In this document: positions 22,387-36,120 of the stretch, one piece after another
Position numbering within the stretch: position 1 is the stretch's first letter
Layout of the letters: each line of letters opens with the position of its first letter
DNA from: Rhizophagus clarus
Lineage: Eukaryota > Glomeromycota > Glomeromycetes > Glomerales > Glomeraceae
Direction of reading: 5' to 3'
Length of the DNA stretch: 64,000 nucleotides
Assembly (NCBI GenBank): GCA_015698045.1
Contig: BLAL01000158.1
Span: 1 to 64,000, forward strand
The notes under the pieces: generated by a model
The model's input: the letters and a program-made list of their open reading frames with translations, nothing else
The model's database searches: none
Told to the model about the DNA's origin: nothing
Made by a program: the position numbers and the translations under genes

Positions 22387-23417
22387 CAGTCAACTCTCTC
22401 TATAGTCACACATTTGGGATAGTCTATATTTGGTGACTATGATGAGATGCGACTATAAGCAATAAAATCTTATAATTAAATCAGTAATTTTGGCTAGAAT
22501 TATAAATTGTAATAATTTTGGACAAATATTCACATTATAGTAATTTTGTCAATTTTATTCCAATTATTATGGATTTATAGCCATTAGATTCCTCTTGATG
22601 AGACGATTCCAACGAGCCTAGGATCATTAAAATCTGATCACTAGAACCCGTAATAATTAAAATACAGTCAAAATATTTAATATTATGCGAATTTTACATA
22701 TAAAAAATGCTGATCTGGACTTTAAAATCGAATTCTTGATCAATATTAATCCAATCATTATAAAATTATTATTATTAGCTTCTTCTCGATGAGACGATTC
22801 TAATGAGCCTAAGATCATTAAAATCTAATCACTAGAACCCGTAATAATTAAAATACAGTCAAAATATTTAATATTACACAAATTTTACATGCTGATCTGG
22901 TCTTTAAAATCGAATTTCTCAGTCAATATTAATCCAATCATTATAAAATTATTATCATTGGCTTCTTCTCGACAAGATGAATCTAATAAGCTAAAGATCA
23001 TTGAAATCTGATCATTAGATCATAGAATAATTATATTTTAATAAATATCTTTTTATAATCACATATATATAAAATTTTTAAAAGAAGATGTGATAGTGAC
23101 TATAGGTAGTTTGTGACTATAAACGATAGTTTTTATATATGAAAATTTGGGACACTCAACTAAGGTGACTATATAAGGTAATGTGACTATAACGGAGGTG
23201 ACTATAAACACAGGTCGAAATTAGTTAAATAGGGTATCAATAAGGTATCAATAGGTTATCAATAGGTTATCAATCAGCCTGCCTGATTGGTGACGGATTA
23301 TGGCGCAAGTTCAATAGGCTACCAATAGGGTAGCCTATTGATAGCCGATTGATAACTTATTGATACCCTATTGATACCCTATTTAACTAATTTTGACCTG
23401 TGAAAGGGAGTTGACTG
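22387..23417. mobile_element. MITE/mariner-like element, TIR CAGTCAACTCTC
   Basis: It starts with CAGTCAACTCTCTCTATAGTCAC and ends with GGGAGTTGACTG, flanked by TA at 22385-22386 and 23418-23419. It has no open frame and contains internal tandem copies of about 170 bases (around 22600, 22790 and 22970: CTTCTCGATGAGACGATTC...GATCATTAAAATCTGATCACT type). A second MITE is nested at 23209-23402. Confidence 0.75.
23209..23402. mobile_element. Nested short inverted-repeat element, ends CACAGGTC
   Basis: 194 bases with arms CACAGGTCGAAATTAGTTAA and TTAACTAATTTTGACCTGTG, followed inward by several GGTATCAATA/GGTTATCAATA repeats that mirror each other. The same end sequence appears at 6680-6690, 6780-6790 and 9325-9334 (TTCGACCTGTG) and at 60437 (CACAGGTCGAAA). 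Confidence 0.7.
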
Positions 23418-23881
23418 TAAATGTTTTTTTGAAAAACTGACCAGTAATTTAATAGTACTTGTTTTGAAAAATAAAATTACCAGTTTATTTCTTTAAAACT
23501 TTATTTTTTAAAGTACTAAAAAATTTATAAGTACCTCAATTTTATTATCAAGTATAGATTTCTGATACCATATAATGATAAATATAATTTTAAAATAATT
23601 TAACTATTAATTATTACTATTTGCTTAAACAAATTTGTTTTTTTATTTAAATTTTATTATATGAAAAGTTTATTATTTTATTTATTTATTTATTTATTTT
23701 TTTTTTGATTAATTTTTTTTTAAAATAATATCATTATAAATATTTGGTTGAATTTTAACAAAAATTATATTTTATATTTGTTACTCTAATTTTTTATTTT
23801 ATATTATTAATAGTCTAGTTAAGTTAATTCTATTAATATAATAATTATAATTCACATCAAAATACTTAATGCTGCAATATA

Positions 23882-24365
23882 CAGTCAAATTTCAATATAC
23901 TGATGCTTCCAGTTTTGAGAAAAAGTATCAGTACATTAAAATATCGGTATATATATATATAATTAGTAGATTTCCAAAATCTAACTCTGACTCACACTAT
24001 GCTTAATTCTAAGTCCAAAATTTTCAAAATTTCCTGAATATATTATATAATGTGAGTATAATTATAAAAAAAAATCTAATTCCAGATATAATTAAGAAAG
24101 ATGTCCAGTTACAATTTTTAACTCAGGCCAAACTTATAGTGCCGGCCAGAATTAACACTAATGTAACCAAAATTATTAGTACATCTTAATATACATTACT
24201 ATAAAGAAACCAGAAAGTAGTATCAGTATATGTTACATCACGAAATTATATATAATATCAGTATAATGAGATTTTTTTACTAGTGATGAAACGGGACAAT
24301 AAAAATTTATCGGTAAAAGCAATTATCGGTATATAGTAGAGTATTGGTACATCGAAGTTTGACTG
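23882..24365. mobile_element. MITE, TIR CAGTCAAAYTTCRAT, TA-flanked
   Basis: The ends CAGTCAAATTTCAATATACTG and the inverse of CATCGAAGTTTGACTG are flanked by TA on both sides. 484 bases, no frame. Its first seven bases match the TIR of the 22387 element, so both may use related transposases. Confidence 0.72.
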
Positions 24366-24420
24366 TATACTTTACTTAAATTTTTATATTTTTTAATTTT
24401 TTTTTTATTTTGCAAAATTT

Positions 24421-24832
24421 CTATGGTGGCTATCACCTATAAATGACAATAGTCCGAAATTTGCAATCTTGTTTATCTATATTGTGTAACCTATTTTTAA
24501 AGTATTTTATTAAAATATAATAATTGCCATCATATTACATGGAATTTTTATGGATTTCCATGGAATTTTTGTAAAGTACATAAAAATTCCATGAAAACTA
24601 ATCCGAAATTTTATATTTTTATTATTGTTACTTATTAAAATTATCAAACTTGACCCATAATATTAATTAAAATTCTTACTAAATTCATTAAAACAAACTG
24701 ATAGAAATGTTCAGTACATGTTGTTCTATCATTTTATCGGTTTAATTTCTTCTTTTTACTATTTAATTTACAATTTATAAAAGCTTGTAGTCACATAATA
24801 TTATTGTCATTTATAGATGATAGCCACCATAG
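24421..24832. mobile_element. MITE, TIR CTATGGTGGCTATCA
   Basis: A terminal inverted repeat of about 31 bases (CTATGGTGGCTATCACCTAT then AAATGACAATA) with one visible mismatch between arms. It is 412 bases long with no coding frame; the TSD is unclear because both flanks are T/A runs. Confidence 0.72.
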
Positions 24833-25259
24833 TAAAAAAAAAAATTGTATTATCATTTTCAAGCAATTTTTGATTAGTATAACTTTTTTAGTTTAGGCTA
24901 TAGTTTTTTTGAAAACACATAATAATTAATTTTGTTATTTTATTATTATTTAATTGTATATTTCTATATAAATATATTAAACATATAACTTTTAAATTAT
25001 TTTGCATTTAAAGAATCGGAATAAAATAAGACGAGGTTTCTGATAGAACAAACTTAAAAATGATCAGCAAATTCTGTATGTCATTCTCCGCAAGTTTTAA
25101 TTACACATGATTTTGATGCGCGCACAATAAACGGAATTTTTATATACGATCTATTTCTATTTTCGTAGAATTCAATCGGAGTTTTATTGGTTAACGCAGC
25201 ACTATAAACGACGTATATAAATATCAGCTTATTTAACTGTACGATCTTATTTCACCAAA
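24833..25259. other. Upstream region of ATG9
   Basis: AT-rich intergenic DNA; the last 250 bases are less AT-rich and probably hold the ATG9 promoter. No specific site is claimed. Confidence 0.4.
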
Positions 25260-28200
25260 ATGACCGATCAATCGATATTTAACCGTTTTAGAGCAAACGA
25301 TGCTCCATACGTTGCTTTTCAGGACGATAACGAAGATTATGAGGAATCAAATAGCTATGTTTTACGTCCAACACTACAAAATACGCAGACACGAACTCCG
25401 TTATTTCAACCTTTATCAAATCAAAGACAACGATACCATCAATTACCCGAAAACGATGATGAGGAGGTAGCCTTTTCAGATCAGGAAAGTAATGAGGCTC
25501 CTCCTTCCTTAATTGTTGAGATGCCTTCTCAACGTCATAAGAGATCAAACCTAAAACCGGGGATGGATATACGAGAGCTAACAATGTGGAAATGGGTTAA
25601 CGTAGAAAATCTCGATTTATTTCTTGCACACGTAAGCTCTCAAAATATCCTTTCTGTTTCAATATATATATAACTGAATTCATGTCCTTTTTTTAATGAT
25701 GTTACCAGGTTTACTCATATTATACCGGAAGAGGAATATATTGTATTTTACTAAGTCGATTTCTAAATTTATTGTAAACTATTTTACTTATTTATTTAAA
25801 TAAGTTTTGAATTAATATTAATTCGTTGATTTTATTATGTTTTTAGAACTATAGGATTTGTGCTTGGATTTTCAACCTTTTTGCTTGGATGTGTAGATTA
25901 TTCATTAGTTCGTAGTAGTGATGGCTTGTCGCAAGTTATAATACCAAATTGTATTGGACAGTAAGTGTAATTAACAATTAGTTTTAGCTAAAAGTGTGCA
26001 AGCATTCATTTATTATTTGTTGCATTTAAGATTATCCGGATGGACAAAACTGTTTCTCGTGTTAGTTACTTGTATTTGGATCTGGACAATTGTTAGATTT
26101 ATATTAGATATTCGTGGATTGATTGATATGTACAATTTTTACACGTATCTTCTTGACATCCCTGACGTGCGTATGTTAATAATTTATTTATTATGATTGA
26201 TCGCAAACGATTTTTTTTTTTCATTTAAATTTTTTTCAAATTTTTAATTATTAGGCTGATATGCAAACGATTTCATGGCAAGAAGTAGTTTCGCGGATAA
26301 TTAAGATAAGAGATAGTAATCCGAATACAAGCCATCAAGTTAATAATCGGCCGCAACAACGTTTAGATGCTCATAATATTACTAATAGAATAATGCGTCA
26401 AGATAATTATTTAATAGCACTTTTCAACAAAGATTTGTTAAATTTAACAATACCAATCCCGCTTCTCAGAAAGAAAAATTTTTTGACGAAGACTATGGAG
26501 TGGAATTTAAATTGGTGTGTGATGAATTATGTTTTTAATGACCATGGGCAAATTAGAAAGAGATTTATAAAAGATGTGCAAAGGGAGAAGCTAATTCATG
26601 GGTAGGTCACTTAATATGGTATTTGTGAGATTTTATTTGTGTATTTTATTTTATCAAGGAAATTAAATTTATTTAGGCTGCGTAACCGAATTATTTTTAT
26701 GGGAATTCTTAATTTTATTTCGGCACCGTTTATAGTAGTATATCTGCTTGTATTTTTCTTCTTCCGATATTTTGAGGTAATAATTTGTAGTTATTGCAAA
26801 CTATAAATTTTTATGTTATTTATGTGATTGTTTTTTAGGAATATCGTTCAGATCCTGGCTCTATTTTTGGTTCACGTCAATGGACACAATTTGCGCGATG
26901 GAAATTTAGAGAATTTAATGAGCTTCCACATTTATTTCATCAAAGATTAGATAAAAGCTATAAACCTGCAAATAAATATATCGATCAATTTCCTAAAGCA
27001 AAAACTATTTTATTTATAAGGTAGTAATTATATTTTATTATCACATCAATTCGTGGATCCCTAATATGTAAGACTATTAATACCTTTGAATTTTACAAAA
27101 GATTTATACTTTTCATAATTGGTTCTTTCACAGCCGTGTTGATTTTAGCTACCTATATTGATCCTGATCTTTTTCTCGGCTTTGAAATTTCGCCCGGAAG
27201 AACAGTTTTCTTTTATACTGGTGTTTTAGTACCATTATTTGCAGTTAGTCGTGGCATGATTCCTGATGATCATTTAGTTTTTGATCCAGAAGCTAGATTA
27301 AAAAAAGTTGTTGAACATACACATTATTCTCCTGATGAATGGAGAGGACGGTTACATACTGATGAAGTAATAATCTTGTCGTTTCTTTCTTTAATTTTTT
27401 TTTTACAACTTTTTTATATCTCTTTATTATATCTTGTTTAGGTTCGAAGAGAATTCATTCAACTATTTGAAGTTAAAGTTACATTGTATATTCAAGAGAT
27501 TTTCAGCGTTATCTTTACGCCATTCATACTCTGGTTCTCTCTTGCTGATTGTAGTCATATCCTTTTTTATATTTGTTGTGTAATTTTATAACTGAAAATC
27601 GAACTTTTTTATTTTTTTCCCTTAGCTTTAACTTTTTATCATACAGCAAATTATAGATTTCTTTCGTGAATTTACTGTTCATGTAGATGGTGTAGGTGAT
27701 GTTTGTAGTTTTGCAGTTTTTGATTTCAGAAAGCATGGTAACGCTAAGGTATTATTGTTTTATGTAATTACATAACTTATGTCTTGATAAGCGTATACTG
27801 GACTTAAATAATTTCAAATTTTCTAAAATAGTACGGTGCACCAGCATCAGAAGTTGAAAACGAATATTATCTTTCGAAAGACGGTAAAATGGAAAAAAGT
27901 TTTTTGAATTTTAAGGTTAGAATCTTCATTGTATCTTTTAGTACGTTATTAAACAAAAAATTATTGGCTAATGAATATGTTTTTATAATAGGCGAATCAT
28001 CCAGATTGGGAACCAACAGATCCGTTTGGTTCTCTTTATCTTAGTCGTTTAACGGAATTTAATAATCAGATTCACCCAGAACGTCCTAACGCCACGCGTG
28101 CATCAGTAGTTGATTCCATTCTTAAAACAACTAATAACAACAAGCGCAATAGTAATAATAATGTACATTTCAGTTATCCAATTGGCTCTCAATCAACATC

Positions 28201-28525
28201 TCATTATACCAATGCCGGAGGAGTTGGTGGTGGTGACGACTTGAACTCGATTATGGAAGATAGCAGGACATATGCTGGTCCATCTCATATAACACATGGA
28301 TCTTATCGTAGTTATGGTATAAATAATCCACCCTCAAGCCCCTTAAATTCTCCTCGTTCAAGCCAAGAACATTATACTAGTGAATTGGGCGATTCCTTTA
28401 TATTACCAGGTGCAAGGATGGGCGGAGCTGGAATAAATGAATCAAATGAACATGATAAACCGCGTAATGATGGAGTGATTGGTTTGTTTAATCAATTTTA
28501 TGAGCTTAATAATTCTTCAATGTAA
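25260..28525 (+). CDS. ATG9: Autophagy protein ATG9 (one apparent frame break)
   Basis: ATG9 is the multispanning lipid scramblase of autophagy vesicles that seeds phagophore growth together with ATG2 and ATG18. Twelve exons fit: 25260-25631, 25709-25773, 25847-25960, 26031-26166, 26255-26601, 26677-26776, 26839-27020, 27102-27366, 27442-27556, 27645-27748, 27832-27916, 27992-28525. The roughly 125-residue N-terminus is disordered. The core shows the membrane segments [14 protein letters not shown] and [16 protein letters not shown], the signature [15 protein letters not shown], and [13 protein letters not shown] then [20 protein letters not shown]. The C-terminal tail is Ser/Asn-rich. Intron 9 (27557-27644) has no in-frame GT-AG solution and looks like a U12 AT-AC intron. 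Exon 11 carries a T run of seven that throws the frame into TAA; six T would restore the expected SFLNFK. The corrected length is about 805 residues. Confidence 0.93.
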
Positions 28526-28924
28526 AATAAATAAATATTAAAGCGAAAAGGGATTTGATTTGTGAATAAGCCTGAAAATAAACATAAGGAACATTATTTA
28601 TTAATTTTTTCGAATAAACATCTTTAAAAAAATATTTGTGTTGTATAAAGTCAAATTTTTTTTGTATAATTAAGATCCTTCTAATTTTTGTTAATAACCG
28701 CCAAAAATTGTGTAGAATCATTCGTCTTAACCACAAAAAAAAAATATCTTATATTGCAAATTTGAATTCGCCAACTAAAATCATACAAAAAAATATATAT
28801 ACTGAAGGCAAATTAGGTCAATATTTATTAAAGGAAAATAATATATGAATAAATAATTACATTTAATTGAAAAAACCATACTTATTTGAAAAGTTTATTT
28901 TCTTTACAGACGACGATAATTGGA
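28526..28924. other. 3' intergenic region between ATG9 and ATP17
   Basis: Convergent 3' ends with A/T runs; no further gene seen. Confidence 0.5.
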
Positions 28925-29274
28925 TTAGTGGTGTTTTTTCGTCTTGTGATGTTCTAAATAATAAAATAAATAAATATATTATTGAATTGATCATAAAGGA
29001 AAAAGAGTTCTTATTACTTACTTAAATGAAAATGATAATTAAAGGCATAACCAATTAAACCAATTGCAAGAGTAGCATGTAAAATGGGAGCAGGCGAACT
29101 AGTAGCAATATACCTTGCATAGTACCGTCCCAAAAATCCCTGTGGCTGAATTTTTGGAGCTGGTCCTTTGGGTAACTTTGAATAAAGATCGCTAAGTGCT
29201 GCTGTTGAGCCTGAGGCTCCAGTTACTCCACTAACTGAAATTCTTGGTGGAAGAAGAGATTTAATTGCACTCAT
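28925..29274 (-). CDS. ATP17: Mitochondrial ATP synthase subunit f
   Basis: A small membrane subunit of the F1Fo-ATP synthase stator/dimer interface in the inner mitochondrial membrane. Two exons, complement(28925-28953, 29022-29274), give 93 residues, the usual size for the family. The N-terminus (MSAIKSLLPPRISVSG) is followed by YSKLPKGPAPKIQPQGFLG, a membrane segment (ILHATLAIGLIGYAFNY) and a His/Lys-rich end that needs the second exon (HFHLKHHKTKKHH). Without splicing the frame would stop right after HLSK. The intron has a GTAAGT donor. The gene is divergent from IVD, with a hAT-like insertion in the shared upstream DNA. Confidence 0.9.
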
Positions 29275-29658
29275 GTTTTAAGATAAAATGAAAAAAATGA
29301 AGAAAAAGCTCAGTACTGATTTTTTTAAAAGTGGCGTGTAACGCTAGACTTGGGTGCCGGCATATGCGAAATTCCGAAATCCCAAATCCAAAGCATTAGG
29401 TAATTGGAGTGTCCAGAAATATGTGGTGCATAGACAAACTAAGTGTGATTTGGTGCGATTTTTAATTCTGGCCAGTTTTAACGTAATTCCGGCTGGAAAT
29501 TTTGCATCAAATTCAATAACTTAATTCGGGGCAAAATTATAAAAAAAAAAAATGAATCATGTGAAAGATAATGACCAATAGGATTTAATTTACTGCGGAT
29601 AATACGAAAAATGTTCTTACAAATGATCGCTGAAATTGTGATAAAATAGGGATGTCAG

Positions 29659-30099
29659 AGGACCGGGAAATCTTATAATAGAGGTCACCGTAGCACCCGG
29701 CACACTAGTAAAGTTGATTAAATTTTTGATATATCAATTTTTAATGAAGCCAAAATGTGTGGACTAACAATATCTGCTTAAGGTTAGAGTTAAATTTGCC
29801 ATTTATACACTCAATTTAAATTTTTATATATTCTGTGTAACACAAAAGGATGGTTCGCATAATTAATAAATTTTTTTAAAAGTGGTTCGCATTATTATAA
29901 AAATTTTTTCGGAAAATTTAATGATCTCAGTTAATATTAATTTTACAAGAATAATTTATGGTTCATTATATTCTTCAGACATTCCTGTGTAGGATTGTTA
30001 GACTTTTAAGTCAATTACCTATGCAAAATATTTTTAATTTGGGTAAACTCACCAATTTACTATTGTCCGGTGACCTCTATTATTAGTTTTCCCGGTCCT
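29659..30099. mobile_element. Short hAT-like MITE, TIR AGGACCGGGAAA, 8-bp TSD
   Basis: GATGTCAG occurs at 29651-29658 and 30100-30107. The ends AGGACCGGGAAATCTTATAA and the inverse of TTAGTTTTCCCGGTCCT pair over about 32 bases including AATAGAGGTCACCG. 441 bases, noncoding. Its first six bases equal those of the 20403 element. Confidence 0.85.
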
Positions 30100-30260
30100 G
30101 ATGTCAGCTATGCTCCTGTACATCCCGTTTTAGTTACACAAGATCTGAAGTGTATGTAAATTTTTTTTGGTTTAAGATAAAATTATATATGATAACGGGA
30201 ATATAGTACTGTGATCCTGGCAATAAATTTATAACTAATATATTTTCATTTTAAATCATT

Positions 30261-32196
<1,936 letters not shown>

Positions 32197-32513
32197 ATAT
32201 TTTTGTTAAAATTAAAATTTAATTTAATTTAATTATAACAATATTAAGTTAATATCATAAGCTGTCGTTATCCAATAGATTAATGATAATTGGCTAATAG
32301 TCGTATAATATTAATTACTTAACATTTTAGTCTATGTAACGTCTATGTAACATGGTTCAAATTATATAGTATCATAATATTATTATTCTTTAATTAAAAA
32401 ATAACATGAAGGTCAATAATTAATTTAAAATAAATGGTTTCTAAACGTTTTGTTAAACTAACTATTAGTCGATAATAAATAAAACAAGAAATGGAAATAA
32501 TTTGAGGAATTTT

Positions 32514-35500
32514 CTAAGAGGAGAAAAGCCCAAGATCGCGAATTGCATTTGCCAATCTTTTATATTCTGCTAAAAGTTCTATTAGAAAAATAATTATAAA
32601 CTTAAATAATTTGTAAATTTCTTAATTTCTTATTAAAAATAAACATAAATATAACCTGGTACATCATTAACACGAAATTCATCAATTGGGCAATCCAAGA
32701 ATTTTTGAATAGGAGGAGATATCTTATTTACAGATTTATCAACCTTTCGTTCTTTATTTTCCTATTTTATAAATCCGCAAAAGTTAAGACCTTAGATTAT
32801 GGAAACAAAGAATAATTATAAAAAAATTTTTCTTCAATACCTCAATTATATGATTACGATCATTATTAAAGCGTGGCAATACATTAAAAGGAAGTAATCG
32901 ACCTGTACTGTTACGATTTGTAAATTATTAATTATTATAATTATTTTACTAAAATAAAATTAAAATTAATAATTACAATGATTTTGTTTCTTCATTGACA
33001 TTCAAAGACGAGGTTCCTTCAGTGCGTGTGAAGTCGTTATTTGTCGTGTTTATTTCCGCTAGTTCTTTAGCTCCCACTTCCAGTAAATCAGGATTCATTT
33101 TAATATCATTCACATTGTTGTTCTTTGTAAAATTTTGCTCTGACTGATCCATGTTGGCGTTTAATAAAGCTGGATTTTCTTTTTCTAGCGAATTTGTTCC
33201 AATATAAATATTTTCGCTGTAACCAATTAGTCTTCCAAACATTTTAACCGAACTATCCATAACTCCTGTAATAGCCTTTATACTATTATCGGCAGCAACA
33301 ACAATATCTTGCCCCACTTTGCGAGTTCTTTGCTCTAAACTAGGATTTGTATTTATGGATTCACTAGGTTAAATTAAAATAGAATTTTATGTTATATAAA
33401 ATTATACACACAAGAGCACAAGAGATCATAATTTCCAACTTTTAATTATCAAATTACAAACCTTAAAATTTTATCTGATAGTCCCAATGCCACATATTCT
33501 ACGCTTTCTATAAATTGCACCACCGCCATCTATAAAATAAGAATTTGTAAAATGACATGACATGTTAAAAAGTCGCAAAATGAAACAGCTATAAAGCTTA
33601 CAAAATTAGTAAGACAATAAGATGATTCTCCACACAACAAAGTTCGTACGCGATATCTCGACATAAATCTACAAAATACTAAAACAATTACAAAATTGTC
33701 GACTTAAATAAACACATTACTAACTTAATATCAACCTCAAATTTGAAACCAAATTTTTTGGATTTGATTTGACTACTATAAAAATTAACAGCGGAAGTAT
33801 CGCATCCGCATTAGGATCGTTAAACCCATTTTTTTCATCTGTTGGCGAGTTTGGAAAAGTTGGTGACATGGATAATTTTGATGAAATCGATGTGATGGGA
33901 ATATTAGGTGATTTGGGCGATTTAGGTGAAGTAGGTGAAGGAGGCAGGGGGATTAATGCAGGCGAGACGTCAGCGGAAGACGCCACATATGAATTTTCTG
34001 TTGTATCATTTTTACGACCAGAATTTGGAAAGGACTGTCGCGTTTTCTTCTTAAGTGTTTCTACATATACGAAATTTAAAGAAGATAATTATTAATCAGT
34101 ATATTCTGTGTCGGTCCTATGATGACTTAAAAGGAAATATGTAAATATAAATAAAACGTGCCAACTACAATTCTGTGACATCGGACTAGACTATCGAGCT
34201 TCTCATGCGGTGCCTTTTTTTGCTCTAAATTTTGTAATTCTGCACCCGCTGCTTGCACTGCAAGGTCAATACGTTCTTGCTGCTGAGGTTTGATATCCAA
34301 CCCGAGATTTGATAGTCCTAATTCTAAAAGATTTAAAGAAGCTATCTTTGAACAAAGTGCCTCATCGGCAGCACTATCATTTAACCATTTCGGACTGAAT
34401 ACACTTTATTCAGTTAATTATTAACAAAATTAAGAACCGATAAATGATATAATTTTTATATTATTTAGTAATAAATGTTCAAATAATAATAATAATACAA
34501 ACTTATCGTAAAGCGCCGTACAAACATATTTCTCAACAATATTCATTGTTTCATTTATATCATTTTCATTGGCTTCGGTAAGTTCGCCGTTAGATTCAAT
34601 CTGATATTCAATTTCACTACGTACGCGATCAAATAGTCCTTGGATTCGATCGATCGAAGAATCTTCGTTTTTTGGAAGGTTTTTCATAAAGTCTTTAATA
34701 AAACTAAGAAAATCAATATCAGCTTGCTGTTTCTTAATTAAATAATACTAATAATATTACATAATATATATATATAAATTTGAATTGATAAAATTTTTAT
34801 GAAAAATTCATACTCATCAAGTAATGACTCCGGTAAGGATCCTTCAACCTTTTTCTCCATTTCTGTACGCGTCGCGATGCGCTCCGCAATTTCTTTTGTT
34901 CTGACAGGTGATTCTATTACTATGGTTTTAATGGACATACCATGTAAAAGAATGTCATTATTATTATGTAGAATTTTAATAGAGGGATAATCATAAGAGA
35001 GATCAGGCTTAGGAAAAGCTTCAAATATAGATCTATAACATAATTTGTATAAATATATTTGTGAATAGTATAGTTTAGGTTTAGACAACTTTTCAATGAA
35101 AACAATGTAATAAACTAACTTGTGACTCTTAGAATTCTTAATATCAGCTGGTTCTGTAGATATTAAACCAACGACTTTGAAAACGTCCCTTGAATATATG
35201 AAATTATTTAAATATATTTCAAAAAAATACTGTATTTGCATTATTTAAAAAGCATACTCACTGTTGTATAAAACCTTTAAGTCCATTTAAAGTTATCACT
35301 TTGGCCCCATCTTCAGTTGATTGAGAAATAACAACATGATCTTCTAGGTAAGTTCGGTCAACATTCTCGAAAGGCATAACCTGAGACGCAGGAAGTAAAA
35401 GTGTCGCCTGATAGCAGCACGAGAAGTGTCCATCCAGAATAAAATTTACAATAATGTGTCAACCAAAAAAATTTTATTTTGGAGACACTGCAAAACTTAA

Positions 35501-35953
35501 CTTTTGATACCACATTAAGGTGAAGACGTTCCACCAAAAGTCAAAAGACATGCAGTCTCCAACCTTTTTTGCAATCAACATATGTACGATATCCCCGAAG
35601 CCCGCATTCATTTCACGAAGTTTCGCAAGCAACATTCCACCTACTGAGCCACCTGGTACGGGATGTGTAGAAACTCTAGGCTGCAAGGACGAGGATGAGG
35701 AAGTCGAAGACGATCGTCTGCTTCGTTGATTGGCCCAAGCTGAAATCACATCACTTTCTTCATCGTCATGATTTAACAATGGATGGTGTGTAAGAGAATC
35801 TGTACTCTTAGCGGGTTTTAAACGAAGATAGGCAAGTTGAGGTAAGTTGATGGTATTAGTACCAGATATAGTTTTAGCCTCAGGTAAAGGTGTCAGAGAG
35901 GAAGACGTTGCTTTTTCGTCTGGGATTGACATCGCGTTTTCCTTTTCGTCCAT
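32514..35953 (-). CDS. VPS9-domain protein, probable Rab5-type guanine exchange factor
   Basis: VPS9-domain proteins activate Rab5/Vps21 GTPases on early endosomes. The ATG at 35953 opens a Ser/Pro-rich N-terminus; the region to about 35.3 kb ends with HVVISQSTEDGAKVITLNG and continues through DVFKVVGLISTEPADI. A helical segment (34430-34740, ESQ-like lead-in FIKDFMKNLPKN...NIVEKYVCTALYD) precedes the VPS9 core: PKWLNDSAADEALCSKIASL, NLLELGLSNLGLDI, then ILPLLIFIVVKSNPKNLVSN and GESSYCLTNF-MAVVQFIESVEYV. A Ser/Pro insert (SPTSPKSPKSPNIP) lies inside the core. The C-terminal exons (32841-32907, 32656-32761, 32514-32578) encode PPIQKFLDCPIDEFRVNDVP and ELLAEYKRLANAIRDLG. I see no CUE domain, unlike yeast Vps9. 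Exons in the 3' half are phase-checked; some N-terminal splice sites, and the acceptor near 34050, are uncertain. Confidence 0.85.
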
Positions 35954-36120
35954 AACTAATAAAAACAAAAGCACATTAAACTGAAGATCTGCACAGTATC
36001 TGCAGTCTGCACAGTAATCATGAAATCAAAACGTGATCGTAGCTCGACATACCGATTTAGCAGGATAAAGCATAAATTATAAGATTTATCCCATTAAAAA
36101 GATCACCGAGATCTATAATA
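35954..36120. promoter_or_regulatory. Short divergent intergenic region, VPS9 gene / GPATCH1-like gene
   Basis: Only 167 bases separate the two start codons, so both promoters must lie here or overlap the coding regions. It contains two nearby CTGCACAGTA repeats (35991 and 36008). Shared control is inference. Confidence 0.45.
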
